64,000 bases of DNA from Immundisolibacter sp. (GCF_014359565.1 NZ_JACIZD010000002.1:124001-188000), one strand, 5' to 3'. Shown: positions 27,199-37,365, counted from the stretch's first letter. Made by a program: numbers and translations. The notes: generated by a model from the letters alone, not told the origin.

Positions 27199-29571
27199 TC
27201 AATGCGCCATGACTCTCCCGACCTGCCGCCGGTCGCCGACCAGCCACACGGCAATGGCCGGCATCAGGAAGATGGCGCCCAGCATGTTCACAAAGAACAT
27301 ATAGGCCAACAGTACGCCCATGTCCGCCTGGAACTTGAGCGACGAGAAATACCAGGTCGCTACGCCAAGACTCATTGTCGTGGCCGTGAACATGACCGCG
27401 CTGCCGACCTCGCTGAGCGATCGCGCGTAGGCCTCCGCGAACTTCAGTCCGGCCGCCAGGTGCATCTGTGTGCGGGCAAACAGATAGATGCCGTAATCGA
27501 CTCCCACACCGACACCAAGGGCCAGGACCGGCAGGGTCGAAACCTTCAGGCCGATGTTCAGCCACACCATCACCGCATCCGCGAACACGGTCACCAATGC
27601 CAGCGGGATCATCACTGCCAGCGCTGGCCGCCAGGAGAAAAAGGTCAGCAGACAACACATTCCAACCGCAACATAGAGAATGACCGCCATGCCCAGTTGC
27701 GACTCCTCCACCGCCTCGTTGGTGGCCGCCATGATGCCGGCATTGCCCATCGCGAGCTTGAAGGTAACGTCGGGATTGGTGTTGCTGGCCTGAAAATCCT
27801 TCACTGCCTGAATGATCGGCCGCAGCGTCTGGGCCTTGTGATCGACCGGATAGATCGTAACCGGCATGATCGAACAGTCGTTGTTGAACAAGCGCTCCGA
27901 CATCTCGACGCGATAGATGTTGGCGGAAATCATCTCCTCATTGCGCGGCAGGCCGAGGAATTTCGGGTTGGCCTCGAAATTCCCGACGTTGCGCTCGCGC
28001 ACCACCTGCGACAGGGACTTCACGGAGCGCACACCCGGCACATTGCGCACATGCCAAACGAAATCGTCGATCGTCTCCATGACCGGGTAATCGACACACC
28101 CGTTGGGCTTCGAGACCTGAGCAATTACCACCAGCTCGTCCAGACCGACGGTGAACTTCGACACGATGGCCCGGATGTCTTCGTTGTAACGCGAATCCGC
28201 CCGGAACTCCGGAGCGCCGGCCTCGGCATCGCCGATGATCAGTGCGCGCCGCTCGATGACACCCAGCACCAACAAGCCGGCGCTGATGACCAGGATCGCC
28301 AGCGAGACCGGCTTGCGTGCCCCGGCCGCGAGCCACTCCAGGGCGGTACCATCCGTGTTCTTCTGCGGCGCATTGGAGCGCGCCAACTCTGCCGGGCTCA
28401 TCTTCAGATAGGACAGCATCACCGGCAGCATGAACTTGTTGGTGATCAACATCACCGCCACGCCGATGCTGGCCGTGATGCCAAGCTCACGGATGATGGC
28501 GATATCGATCACCGTTATGACCGCAAAGCCGGCCGCATTGGCGACCAGCGCCGTAGCGCCCGGGATGAACAGCCGGTTGAACGCCTGCCGGGCCGCCGCC
28601 TTGGAATCGAGGCCCGCGGCGACGCCCAGCCGCCAGGCATTGGTCATCTGTACCGCGTGGCTCACACCGATCGACAGCACCAGGAACGGCACCATGATCG
28701 ACAGAGGATCCACGCCATAGCCGACCAGCTTGATGGATCCCAGTTGCCAGATGACGGCAGCAATCGATACCAGAATCGCCGCCGTAGCGAGCTTCCAAGA
28801 GCGTGCGAAAAAAATCAGTAGAATGTAGGTGATCGCCAGCGTGATGGCGAAGAAGCCGATCACGTCCTGCGCACCGTCGATCATGTCGCCGATGAACGTC
28901 GCAAAGCCGATGATGCGGATATTGACTCCACCCTCGGCTTCGTACTTGCTGCGAAGTTGCTCCAGCTTTTGCGCCATGGCCCGGTAGTCGACCTTGCTGC
29001 CGGTAACCGGGTCGACCTCCACCAGCTCGGCGATCACCAGTGCACCGGACAAATCCTTGGCCACGGTCCGGCCGATCTCGTTGGAACGGGACAGATTCTC
29101 ACGAACCGTCGCGAGCCCATCCTCGGTGGCGACAAAATCGGCCGGAACGATCCGCGAGCCGGTGAATCCCTCCTCGCTGACCGCGACGTAGTTCACGTTC
29201 GGCGTGAACAGCGACGTCACAGTGCGAACGTCAATGCCGTCCATGGTCAGGACGTCCTGCGTGACCTGCTCCAGAACCGTGAAAAACTTCGGGTTGAACA
29301 TGTCGCCGCCTTCGTCTTCCACGAAGATCGTGATCATGTTCGAGCCACCAAACTCGGGCTTGTACTTGGTGTAGGTCTCCATGTACGGGTGGGACAACGG
29401 AATCGACTTATCGAACCCGGGATCGAGCCGTTGATGCAATGCGTGATAGGCAAAGAAAACGGTGATGGCTACCGTGACGACCAGCACCCAAGCGCGGTAA
29501 CCGAGCAAAAAATCCGCAATGGCGGAAGCGACTCGTTCCAGACGCGCGTTATAGCCAGCGACTTGCGCCAT
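27199..29571 (-). CDS. RND/MMPL-family exporter, copy 2
   Basis: Inner-membrane transporter of 790 residues with the duplicated RND layout: one N-terminal helix, a large periplasmic loop (about 45-230), a block of five helices, a second helix and loop, and five terminal helices. It belongs to the single-polypeptide predicted exporters related to MMPL and HpnN lipid transporters rather than to tripartite drug pumps. The proton-relay positions are asymmetric: SIGVSHAVQMTNAW has His305 in the first half, and GVGVDYGIYLFAR has Asp692 in the second. The AGGGG site precedes the ATG by about 9 nt. It follows the YCF48 gene and precedes DUF1329 copy 4. Confidence 0.88.
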   Translation of the reverse strand: MAQVAGYNARLERVASAIADFLLGYRAWVLVVTVAITVFFAYHALHQRLDPGFDKSIPLSHPYMETYTKYKPEFGGSNMITIFVEDEGGDMFNPKFFTVLEQVTQDVLTMDGIDVRTVTSLFTPNVNYVAVSEEGFTGSRIVPADFVATEDGLATVRENLSRSNEIGRTVAKDLSGALVIAELVEVDPVTGSKVDYRAMAQKLEQLRSKYEAEGGVNIRIIGFATFIGDMIDGAQDVIGFFAITLAITYILLIFFARSWKLATAAILVSIAAVIWQLGSIKLVGYGVDPLSIMVPFLVLSIGVSHAVQMTNAWRLGVAAGLDSKAAARQAFNRLFIPGATALVANAAGFAVITVIDIAIIRELGITASIGVAVMLITNKFMLPVMLSYLKMSPAELARSNAPQKNTDGTALEWLAAGARKPVSLAILVISAGLLVLGVIERRALIIGDAEAGAPEFRADSRYNEDIRAIVSKFTVGLDELVVIAQVSKPNGCVDYPVMETIDDFVWHVRNVPGVRSVKSLSQVVRERNVGNFEANPKFLGLPRNEEMISANIYRVEMSERLFNNDCSIMPVTIYPVDHKAQTLRPIIQAVKDFQASNTNPDVTFKLAMGNAGIMAATNEAVEESQLGMAVILYVAVGMCCLLTFFSWRPALAVMIPLALVTVFADAVMVWLNIGLKVSTLPVLALGVGVGVDYGIYLFARTQMHLAAGLKFAEAYARSLSEVGSAVMFTATTMSLGVATWYFSSLKFQADMGVLLAYMFFVNMLGAIFLMPAIAVWLVGDRRQVGRVMAH

Positions 29572-29619
29572 GGCATTGATCCCCTGAGACAGATACCAAC
29601 GAATTGAAACAACCCCGCC

Positions 29620-30582
29620 TCAGCGGGGCAGCAGTTCAGCGAGCGGCAGTTTCGTGACGCCCCCGCCCAGGCCAGCGAGATAGGCATCATCACCCACGAC
29701 CAGCACGGCGTTGATACCGACACCGCCCGGACGCGTGGCGACCCGTGCATCGGCGGAGCGCGGATCCACGACCAGCAGCACCCCGCCCGCCCCGACGATC
29801 AGCACGCGCCCGTCGGCCAGCACTGCCGCATCCAGCAGGAATTGCTCGGTATTCGTGCGCACCTGCTGCCATGACGTGGCGCCATCGGCGGACTCGAACA
29901 CGTGGCCTTTCATACCGTAGATCAGGAACTTGCCCCCGGCCAAGGTCAGCGCACCGAAGTAGGAGCCCGCATAGGGCGATACGATGGGGGAGAAGTCGGA
30001 CCAGCCATCGGGTGAGCGATACAGCACGCCCTTCTCGGCAACAGCCAGAGTCACCCCATCCGGCAACCAGGCAATGTCGAAAATATGGTTCTGGTACCAG
30101 TCTTCCACCGCCAAGGTACGTCGATCCCAGACGGCTCCGCCGTCCTTGGTAATCCACAGTTGGCCATTGGCGCCGACCACATACCCCGTATTTGCGTCCC
30201 GAAAACGCACGTTGAGCATCACATTGCGCGATTCCGGATCGAAAGAAACCACCGTCCAGCTTGCACCGGCATCGGTGGTCTTCAAAATGACCGCGTCATG
30301 CCCAACGGCATAACCGGTTTTGTCATCGACGAACGCAAGTGCGGTCAGGGTGCTGCGCGTCGGCACCTCGGCCTGTGTCCAGGCGGCACCAGCGTCATCC
30401 GAATAAATGATCACACCGCGCTCGCCGGCCGCAACCACCCGATCAGCGGCCCTCGCGATGTCCAGAAAAACCACCTTCGTGGCCAGTGGCGCCTTGAGCG
30501 CCGGTCGCGGCTCAGCCGCGAAGACATCGCGTCCGCCGCACAGCAATAACGCCAGCAACACGCCACCGAAAAGACGTAACAT
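29620..30582 (-). CDS. YCF48/BNR-repeat beta-propeller protein, copy 2
   Basis: A 320-residue exported protein with signal peptide ending near DVFA (MLRLFGGVLLALLLCGGRDV). It has repeated Asp-box motifs: YSDDAGAAW, KTTDAGASW, ITKDGGAVW, plus degenerate RSPDGWSDF and ESADGATSW. This predicts a periplasmic beta-propeller related to the photosystem II assembly factor YCF48/HCF136, a family common in non-photosynthetic bacteria beside exporters. A scaffolding or assembly role is inference. Start ATG 30582 (or GTG 30585) follows AGGGGGA. Its last repeats are more degenerate than those of copy 1. Confidence 0.82.
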   Translation of the reverse strand: MLRLFGGVLLALLLCGGRDVFAAEPRPALKAPLATKVVFLDIARAADRVVAAGERGVIIYSDDAGAAWTQAEVPTRSTLTALAFVDDKTGYAVGHDAVILKTTDAGASWTVVSFDPESRNVMLNVRFRDANTGYVVGANGQLWITKDGGAVWDRRTLAVEDWYQNHIFDIAWLPDGVTLAVAEKGVLYRSPDGWSDFSPIVSPYAGSYFGALTLAGGKFLIYGMKGHVFESADGATSWQQVRTNTEQFLLDAAVLADGRVLIVGAGGVLLVVDPRSADARVATRPGGVGINAVLVVGDDAYLAGLGGGVTKLPLAELLPR

Positions 30583-30693
30583 CACTCCCCCTTTTTTGCC
30601 ACCATCATCTGACCGCAGAAGACACCCGACGGCCGCGCAGCGCCGCCGGGAAACTGGACATACAGTCGAGCCGCACGCAACCGGCCCGAGCCC

Positions 30694-32154
30694 TCAACGT
30701 GTCCCGAACTTGCGAAGACCCTGCGGCGTAAAGACAGACACATCGACGGACATCTCGTCCGTGGTCTCGAACTTCGGCATGCCAAAGCCGCCCGCCTTGC
30801 CCGCCGCAACGTGCCAGTAAGGGTAGGTGGTATAGCGCCCATTTATGAGATCGATCTGCGAGTCACCCATGATGCGCTGAATACGCTTGTCGTAAATATT
30901 CAGGTTGTACTGTTCGCCCACTCGCCACAGTCGATCTCTGGCATCGTAGGCCTCGAATGCAACCCCCATCCAGGTGTCCTCGTCGAAATAGGCTACGTGC
31001 CGTTTGTACAGATGTCGAAAACCGGGTTTCAGTTCACCGTCGATCACCCACACCCGGTGCAATTCATAGCGCAGCAGGTCCTGGTTGATGTGCTTCTTTC
31101 CATAGATATCGTCATAGGTGAGATCCGCACCGGCAATTTTGTAAGCATTGTACGGAACGAAAACCTCCTTGCCTTTTTCCATCTTGTAGCTGTGGCGCGG
31201 CTCCTTGCCGCCAAACCACCACATCCAGCGGGATGACACGGTTCGCTGGCCATCAGAGCCAAACGACGGGCTGTCGTGAAAGCCGATTTCCGGCGCCTTG
31301 CGCACCCGCCGTTGGCCCGGGATATACAGATAGACCTGAAAATCGGTATTCTGGGCATACATGCAGCCGCCGAACACCAGCCCGGACGAACGCGGTGGCT
31401 GCTCGATCTGCCAGGAGTCGCAAAGGAATGCGCCGCCCCATTGCGTGAACCACTCGTTGGTTTGTTTCTTGTCCGCCGGCACCTGATAGGGCCAGTACTC
31501 GCGCGAGCGGATGATCACGTCCGTGCGATTGCCCAGCGAATCGATCAGTGCGCCGTTACCCATGGCGTCCATTGTGGTGCCGCTGTAGTGACCCAGCAGC
31601 GTGTTCCAGCCGGCCTCCTCGGGGATCTTGGGGATCGGGAACGGCACCCCGCCGTTGGGCTGCACGTCGACCAGGCACATCTCGTTCTTTTGCGCGTACT
31701 GCGGGCAAATGTCGATACTCTTGGCCTGAACCTTCGTGGCCTCGACAAACCAGTCCGGATAGGAGGCGCTGCGACGGGTCGGATACACGTGCATCCGGAA
31801 GGTATCCGGGTACTGCTTGAGCATCGCAATCTGACCCGGCAGCAGATTCTTCTCGTACTGCTGGTAGTTCTGCGCCGTGATGGTAAACAACGGTTTGTCG
31901 TCCGGGTATGGGTCGACCCAGGTGCCACCCGGCTGGAAATTGGCCGGGGGTGACTGAATGCCTCCCGTCCACTCAGGTATGGTGCCCGCTGCGTTGCCGG
32001 CGCGCGTCGCGCCAACTGGAGTGAGCGGTGTTCCTGTGACACCAAGCTGCGCAAGCTCCTCGTCGCTCAGCTTGGCGTTCGCAGCACCAACAATCGACAA
32101 TCCCGCCAATGCCGCCACTGCCGCGCAGCGGCGGGTACTGTTGACAAAAAACAT
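30694..32154 (-). CDS. DUF1329 periplasmic protein, copy 3 (type B)
   Basis: A 486-residue exported protein, signal peptide MFFVNSTRRCAAVAALAGLS ending at ANA, mature start KLSDEELAQLG. It shares the four-copy motifs (DDKPLFTITAQNYQQY, VYPTRRSASYPDW, YIPGQRRVRKAPEIGF, NQDLLRYELHRVW). Its middle section, CDSWQIEQPPRSSGLVFGGC and DSPSFGSDGQRTVSSRW, matches copy 4. GGAGG lies 8 nt before the ATG. It follows DUF1302 copy 2 by 40 nt, the usual DUF1302-DUF1329 pairing. Role is inferred as periplasmic carrier or partner of the outer-membrane protein. Confidence 0.88.
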   Translation of the reverse strand: MFFVNSTRRCAAVAALAGLSIVGAANAKLSDEELAQLGVTGTPLTPVGATRAGNAAGTIPEWTGGIQSPPANFQPGGTWVDPYPDDKPLFTITAQNYQQYEKNLLPGQIAMLKQYPDTFRMHVYPTRRSASYPDWFVEATKVQAKSIDICPQYAQKNEMCLVDVQPNGGVPFPIPKIPEEAGWNTLLGHYSGTTMDAMGNGALIDSLGNRTDVIIRSREYWPYQVPADKKQTNEWFTQWGGAFLCDSWQIEQPPRSSGLVFGGCMYAQNTDFQVYLYIPGQRRVRKAPEIGFHDSPSFGSDGQRTVSSRWMWWFGGKEPRHSYKMEKGKEVFVPYNAYKIAGADLTYDDIYGKKHINQDLLRYELHRVWVIDGELKPGFRHLYKRHVAYFDEDTWMGVAFEAYDARDRLWRVGEQYNLNIYDKRIQRIMGDSQIDLINGRYTTYPYWHVAAGKAGGFGMPKFETTDEMSVDVSVFTPQGLRKFGTR

Positions 32155-32194
32155 CTTCGCATCCTCCGGAATCAGCCAAGCGCTCCGCGCCCGC

Positions 32195-33841
32195 TCAGAA
32201 TGAGTAACTCGCATTGAACGACAGGAAGTCGCGGTCGTTGGTGCCATTGTAGGGGCTGGCCGCCGCGTTGAAATCACCCTGCGGCCCAAAGAAATTTGTG
32301 TAACTGATACCACCTGTCCATTTTCCACCACCGTACAGGAAGCCCAGGCCGACCGTGATCGCCTTGCGGTCATCAACCACCAGCTTGGCACCGCCCAGTT
32401 CGTTCGAGAAGCCGTGCAGATCCCAGCTGAACGCCACGCTCGGCTCCAGCGCGATCAGGTTGAACAAGGCTGCGTTGTAGGTAAGTGAATGCCGAACCAC
32501 CAGTTTCCCGAAATCCTTGCTGATGTCCGGCTCGAACAGCTTCGAGGAATCCGGAAGCCCGCCAATCCAGCCCCACATCACTTCCGCCACGGTGGCATTG
32601 GCATCGGCCTTCAGCCACTGCGTCACGCCCCAGTTCTTGTTGACGGAGAACTGCGCCTGGTGGCGCTCGATGCGGTCGAATCCCCGTATGGTCGCCCCCG
32701 GCGCCAAACCCGGCGCAAGGCCGGCGCCTTGCAACAGCGGCCCGAGCAGCTGAATTGGCGCATTTCTCCGCCACGAATACTCGCCACTGAGCGCAACACC
32801 GGCAAGGTTGGTGTTGAACGAGACGCCGAACCGCTCGACATTTTCGGGATATTCGATGAAGAACCGGCCGCCCGGCCCCACCGCGTTGCGCGTGACCGAC
32901 AACGACGGCAGATGATCGTGCATGTTCTGATAATAGAACCCGACCTCGCCGCCGTTGCCAAAGCTCGGCAGGAACATGCGAAGCGCCAGACCCCATTGGC
33001 CGCCGTAGGAGGGAATGTCGTCCCCGCTCCTCACGAGACGGCCGCCCAGCAGGTCGCAGGGCTTTCCGTCGGGCGCGATACAACGCGGATTCATCCCGGG
33101 GGGCACATTGACGAATGTACTGCCGCCGAAACCACCGAGTGCATTCGGAAAGCCGCCACCGTCGGAAATCGCATCCAAAGTCCCGAAGAAGCTGCCCATC
33201 GGATCGACCTTGATCTCGTCGTACCCGAACAGGTAAAAACCTTCGAGCGTGTAGTTCTCGGCGAAGGTATAAGCAATGTCGATGGCCGGCGTGCCCAGGT
33301 ACGCGTCCTTCAGGTCGGACCCGGGCGTGCGCAGCTTGGAGATGTCAACGGTGTTGACGTCGGAAATAGCCTGCCCGATGAAGGTACTCTCGCCCCAGGA
33401 AATCACCTGCTTGCCCAGACGAACCGACAGGTTCTGATCCGGCAGCAGATACTTGTAAACGTAGGCGTCCGTGATGTCGCCATGCTGTTTGGCACGGTTC
33501 TCGGCGGCATCCGGCAGATTCTGGTTCGCCATCTCGAAATCGTAGAACCAGTTGCCACGCACCAGGCCACCGAAGCTGTCACCCTTCACCTCGAGGGTAT
33601 GGGAACCCTTGATAGCGTTCGAGAATATGTCCCACTTGTCCTGGAACAGATAGCGATTGGCGTAGACGCCCTGGTTCAGGGGATCGGGCTTGGCCGTACG
33701 CATCGAAAGCCCCCAGGTGAGGTCCGTATCGAACGCCGCCTCCAGCTCCCCGATCTTGAAGTCCACTGCCGGCGCCGAGGCCGAAATGAAGGCCGCGGCA
33801 CCGGCCGCAACCGCTGTGCGTAATTGCATGCGCTTGGTCAT
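32195..33841 (-). CDS. DUF1302 outer-membrane beta-barrel-like protein, copy 2
   Basis: A 548-residue exported protein. The signal peptide covers about the first 25 residues (MTKRMQLRTAVAAGAAAFIS). The mature part is rich in alternating aromatic strands and ends ...LSFNASYSF, a C-terminal phenylalanine typical of Bam-assembled outer-membrane proteins. Shared with copy 1 are NRAKQHGDITDAYVYK, VRLGKQVISWGE, NTVDISKLR, LFGYDEIKVDP and GDDIPSYGGQWG. AGGAGGG precedes the ATG at 33841. It opens the second module, 92 nt after exporter copy 1. Predicted function is a channel or fatty-acid-transporter-like barrel for a hydrophobic compound; not proven. Confidence 0.87.
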   Translation of the reverse strand: MTKRMQLRTAVAAGAAAFISASAPAVDFKIGELEAAFDTDLTWGLSMRTAKPDPLNQGVYANRYLFQDKWDIFSNAIKGSHTLEVKGDSFGGLVRGNWFYDFEMANQNLPDAAENRAKQHGDITDAYVYKYLLPDQNLSVRLGKQVISWGESTFIGQAISDVNTVDISKLRTPGSDLKDAYLGTPAIDIAYTFAENYTLEGFYLFGYDEIKVDPMGSFFGTLDAISDGGGFPNALGGFGGSTFVNVPPGMNPRCIAPDGKPCDLLGGRLVRSGDDIPSYGGQWGLALRMFLPSFGNGGEVGFYYQNMHDHLPSLSVTRNAVGPGGRFFIEYPENVERFGVSFNTNLAGVALSGEYSWRRNAPIQLLGPLLQGAGLAPGLAPGATIRGFDRIERHQAQFSVNKNWGVTQWLKADANATVAEVMWGWIGGLPDSSKLFEPDISKDFGKLVVRHSLTYNAALFNLIALEPSVAFSWDLHGFSNELGGAKLVVDDRKAITVGLGFLYGGGKWTGGISYTNFFGPQGDFNAAASPYNGTNDRDFLSFNASYSF

Positions 33842-33933
33842 GTTTTTCCCTCCTCTGCGTTCCATTAACCACGAACACCGGCGCGCGTGGCCGGCACCAG
33901 GCCGACCCGCGCGTCAAGTATAGTCAGCCGCAC

Positions 33934-36309
33934 TCAGTGCGACAGCCCGCGCGTCGACACCCGCTCTTTCTCGACGTCAATCAGCCATGCCGCCAGCGCC
34001 GGCAACAGCACGACGGCGCCGACCATGTTCACGAAGAACATATATGCCAGAAGCACGCCCATGTCGGACTGGAACTTCAAATCCGAGAAGAACCAGGTCG
34101 CCACCCCGATGGACATGGTGCTGGCCGTGAAAATTACCGCCGTACCGGACTGCTTGAGGCCCTCATAATATGCATCCTTCAGACTCAGGCCGCGGCGGAT
34201 GTGCGCCTGGGTGCGGGCGAACAGATAGATGCCGTAGTCGACGCCGACGCCGACGCCCAACGCCACCACCGGGAGCGTGGAGACCTTCAGGCCGATGTTG
34301 AGCAGCACCATCACCGCGTTGGCGAGAATCGACACCAGCGCCAGCGGCAGCAGGATGCACGCCGATGCCCGCCACGACAGGAACGTGAGGTAGCACAGAA
34401 AGCCCACCGTCACGAACAGGGCACCCATCATGGTCAACTCGGCGCGCTGAACCGCCTCGTTGGTGGCGGCCATCACGCCCGCCGGGCCCAATGCCAGTCG
34501 GAATGCGACTTTCGATCCGTCACCCTCCTCGGGAACCCGGAAACTCTTGACGGCCTCGATCACCCGCTGCAGCGTCGGCGCCTTGTGGTCCCACAGGAAG
34601 ATGCGTATGGGCAGCGCTTCGCAGGTGTCGTTGAAAAGCTTCTGGCTCAGCTCGATGTTGCGCATCGCCGAACCCAAACCGGCGGCCGTCCGTGGCAGGC
34701 CATAGAACTTGATGTGCCCCTCGTTGTTGCCGACGTTGCGGTCCTTCATCACCTGCGACAGCGTCGCAACCGACTGCACGCCATCGACATTGCCCACGTG
34801 CCATACGAAGCGGTCAATTGTCTGCATCACGCCGAAGGTGTTGCAACCATCACGTGGCATCTCGGCAATCACTGTCAGTTCGTCGATACCGACATTGAAG
34901 TTACTGATGATGGCCTTGATGTCCTGGTTGTAACGGGCATCGGGCCGGAACTCCGGTGCCCCTACCTCGCTGTCGCCGATGATCAATGACTGCCATTTCC
35001 ACCAGCCCAAGCCGAGCAGGACAACGGCGACCAGGATGACCCCCGTGCCGCGCCGCCGATCCGCGAAACCGGACAGAAAACGGAAAAACGGCTTTTCCTG
35101 CTCGAGAACCCGGGCGCGGATCCGCTCGACGGTGCGCGGCTTCATGCCGGCGTAGGACAACAGCACCGGCAGCATGAACTTGTTGGTGGCCACCATCACC
35201 GCGACACCGATGCTGGCCGTGATGCCGAGTTCCTGGATGATGTCGATGTCGATGATCATGATCACGGCAAAGCCGACAGCATTGGCCAGCAGCGCCGTGG
35301 TGCCCGGGATAAACAGCTTGTTGAATGCCTCGCGCGCCGCCGTGCGCGAATCCGCACCGCCCAGGATTTCCAGCTTCCAGGTGTTGGTCATCTGGATGGC
35401 GTGGCTGACGCCGATCGACAGAATCAGGAACGGCACCAGAATCGACAGTGGGTCAATGCCGTAACCGAGCAGCCGGATCAAACCAAGCTGCCAAACCACC
35501 GCCGTGACGGCGACCAGGATCGCCAGTACCGTGATCTGCAGCGAGTTCGAATAGAAGTACAGCATCACGCCCGTGATCGCAACGGCGATGACGAAGAACA
35601 GCACCACCCCCAGCGCGCCCTGGATCACATCGTCGATGAACTTGGCAAAGCCGATGATCTTCACGTCGACGTTGTCGCTGCCATACTTGGCCCGAATCTG
35701 CTCGAGCGCGGCCGCCACCTGCGTGTAATCGAGCGGCTGGCCCGTGGCGGGGTCCTTGTCCACCAACTCGGCCCGGATCAGGGCACCGCGAAAGTCATGC
35801 GACACCAGGCGCCCGACGTGCTGCGAAACCAGCAGATTGCGCCGCACTTGCTCGATGCTCTCCGGGCTTGGCTTGAAGTCAGGCTCGACCACGCGGTGGC
35901 CGGCAAAGCCCTCTTCGTTCACCAGCACGTAGTCGACGTTCGGCGTGAACAGCGAGGTCACCGACGACCGGTCGACGCCCTTGATGAACAGCACATCCTG
36001 GGTGGCCTTCTCCAGCGTCTTGAAGAAATCGACGTTGAAGATGTCGCCTTCCCTCTGCATCAGGGCCACGATGATCACATTGGCCCCACCGAACTGATCG
36101 GTGTACTGGGTGTAGGTCTTCATGTACGGGTGGCCAAGCGGGATGGACTTGGTGAAACCCGGGTCCATTCGCAGGAACGATGCCTGGTAGCCCAGAAACG
36201 CCGTCAGCAGCGTGAGCACGACCAGCACCGCGACACGGTAGCGGATCAATGCGTCTGCCAGCCAGCCGGACACGCGCGTCATCGCGCTCGCGTAATTAGA
36301 CGTCAGCAT
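33934..36309 (-). CDS. RND/MMPL-family exporter, copy 1
   Basis: A 791-residue inner-membrane transporter, clearly paralogous to copy 2 along its full length (compare DPGFTKSIPLGHPYMKTYTQ with the same region there). It has the same two-half RND architecture and asymmetric relay residues, His303 in SIGVSHAIQMTNTW and an Asp in GVGVDYGIYLFAR near the C-terminal third. Start ATG 36309 with GGAG 5 nt upstream; an internal ATG at MTRVSGW is possible but less likely. It follows YCF48 copy 1 by 32 nt. In lipid-exporting relatives such proteins extract substrate from the outer leaflet of the inner membrane; the substrate here is unknown. Confidence 0.88.
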   Translation of the reverse strand: MLTSNYASAMTRVSGWLADALIRYRVAVLVVLTLLTAFLGYQASFLRMDPGFTKSIPLGHPYMKTYTQYTDQFGGANVIIVALMQREGDIFNVDFFKTLEKATQDVLFIKGVDRSSVTSLFTPNVDYVLVNEEGFAGHRVVEPDFKPSPESIEQVRRNLLVSQHVGRLVSHDFRGALIRAELVDKDPATGQPLDYTQVAAALEQIRAKYGSDNVDVKIIGFAKFIDDVIQGALGVVLFFVIAVAITGVMLYFYSNSLQITVLAILVAVTAVVWQLGLIRLLGYGIDPLSILVPFLILSIGVSHAIQMTNTWKLEILGGADSRTAAREAFNKLFIPGTTALLANAVGFAVIMIIDIDIIQELGITASIGVAVMVATNKFMLPVLLSYAGMKPRTVERIRARVLEQEKPFFRFLSGFADRRRGTGVILVAVVLLGLGWWKWQSLIIGDSEVGAPEFRPDARYNQDIKAIISNFNVGIDELTVIAEMPRDGCNTFGVMQTIDRFVWHVGNVDGVQSVATLSQVMKDRNVGNNEGHIKFYGLPRTAAGLGSAMRNIELSQKLFNDTCEALPIRIFLWDHKAPTLQRVIEAVKSFRVPEEGDGSKVAFRLALGPAGVMAATNEAVQRAELTMMGALFVTVGFLCYLTFLSWRASACILLPLALVSILANAVMVLLNIGLKVSTLPVVALGVGVGVDYGIYLFARTQAHIRRGLSLKDAYYEGLKQSGTAVIFTASTMSIGVATWFFSDLKFQSDMGVLLAYMFFVNMVGAVVLLPALAAWLIDVEKERVSTRGLSH

Positions 36310-36341
36310 GACTTCTCCAGAACGGTGTGTTGCGCGAGCGC

Positions 36342-37334
36342 TTACTTGATATCGAGGGAGATGCTGCGGACACCACCCTCGCCGAACGCGAGCCAGGTTC
36401 CATCGCGCTTTTGCAGGAGGCGGGCGAACTTGCGCCGCTCCGGCTGGGACATGAGTTCGAAGCTCTCGCCACCGTCCCGGCTCACCGCGATGGCGCCATC
36501 GAGGCCGGCCAGCACCACCGCGCCGCCGGCGGAAATGGTGGCCGACATGAACGACTTGTCGGTGCCCGTTGGCACCAGGCGCCAAGTGGAACCGTTGTCG
36601 TCGCTGACGGCCACGTGGCCTAGCATGGCGAAGGCGACGACGCGACCGGCGCTGGTCGTGATCACGCCGAAAAAGGACCCGCGGTAGGGGCTGTCCAGCT
36701 GCGTCCAGGTGGCGCCGCCGTCGTCGGACCGGTACAGAACGCCCTGTTCGGAAGCCAGAAAATAGCTTCCCGACGGCGACTTGCTGATCCCGAACAAATG
36801 GCTGTCAAAATCATCGCGCGTCAGAACCACCTGGTTGGTCCAGGTCTTGCCGCCATCGTCGGTACGGAAAAGGTTGCCGCGTCCGCCGACGGCCAGACCC
36901 GATGTCGCTGACTCGAAATAGACATCCAGCAGCGGCACGTCGAGGTCCGGATCGGCATGCTGCAGGACCCAATTGGCGCCCCCGTCCTCGGTGGCCAGGA
37001 TCACCGCGTCGTGCCCGGTTGCCCAGCCATGTTTGGCGTCGACGAAGCTCACCGACGTCAACGTGACATCGACCGGCACCACGGCCTGCAACCAGTTCTG
37101 GCCCTGGTCGTCCGAGTACAGCACGATGCCGCGTTCGCCGACCGCCACGATGCGCTCGCCGGCATGCGCGGCATCCAGCAACAGCGCCTTGGACACTTTC
37201 GGCCCGGTAGCCGCCGGCTGCGCGCCGATCAACTCCACCCCGCGCGCGGGCAGGGCTAGCCCGCCGCCGATGAGCAGCATCCCAAGCAGCGTGAACAGTA
37301 CACGCGAGCTGATCATCTTGATCGAGTTCAACAC
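36342..37334 (-). CDS. YCF48/BNR-repeat beta-propeller protein, copy 1
   Basis: About 330 residues with a signal or anchor helix (SSRVLFTLLGMLLIGGGLAL) and six well-preserved Asp-box repeats: YSDDQGQNW, ATEDGGANW, RTDDGGKTW, RSDDGGATW, VSDDNGSTW and VSRDGGESF. This is a periplasmic beta-propeller of the YCF48 family. The GTG at 37334, after AAGGGGG, is preferred; an ATG at 37316 lacks a ribosome site. It is followed 32 nt later by exporter copy 1. It is paralogous to copy 2 with the same position before the exporter, which suggests a dedicated partner of the RND protein. Confidence 0.82.
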   Translation of the reverse strand: MLNSIKMISSRVLFTLLGMLLIGGGLALPARGVELIGAQPAATGPKVSKALLLDAAHAGERIVAVGERGIVLYSDDQGQNWLQAVVPVDVTLTSVSFVDAKHGWATGHDAVILATEDGGANWVLQHADPDLDVPLLDVYFESATSGLAVGGRGNLFRTDDGGKTWTNQVVLTRDDFDSHLFGISKSPSGSYFLASEQGVLYRSDDGGATWTQLDSPYRGSFFGVITTSAGRVVAFAMLGHVAVSDDNGSTWRLVPTGTDKSFMSATISAGGAVVLAGLDGAIAVSRDGGESFELMSQPERRKFARLLQKRDGTWLAFGEGGVRSISLDIK

Positions 37335-37365
37335 GGACCCCCTTGAATCAGTTCCTGATACATAA

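Noticed and set aside
27155-27658. N-terminal extension of DUF1329 copy 4 across the exporter gene
   Set aside because: It is in a different frame from the real exporter coding sequence; the signal peptide start at 27154 with AAAGGAC is the proper beginning.
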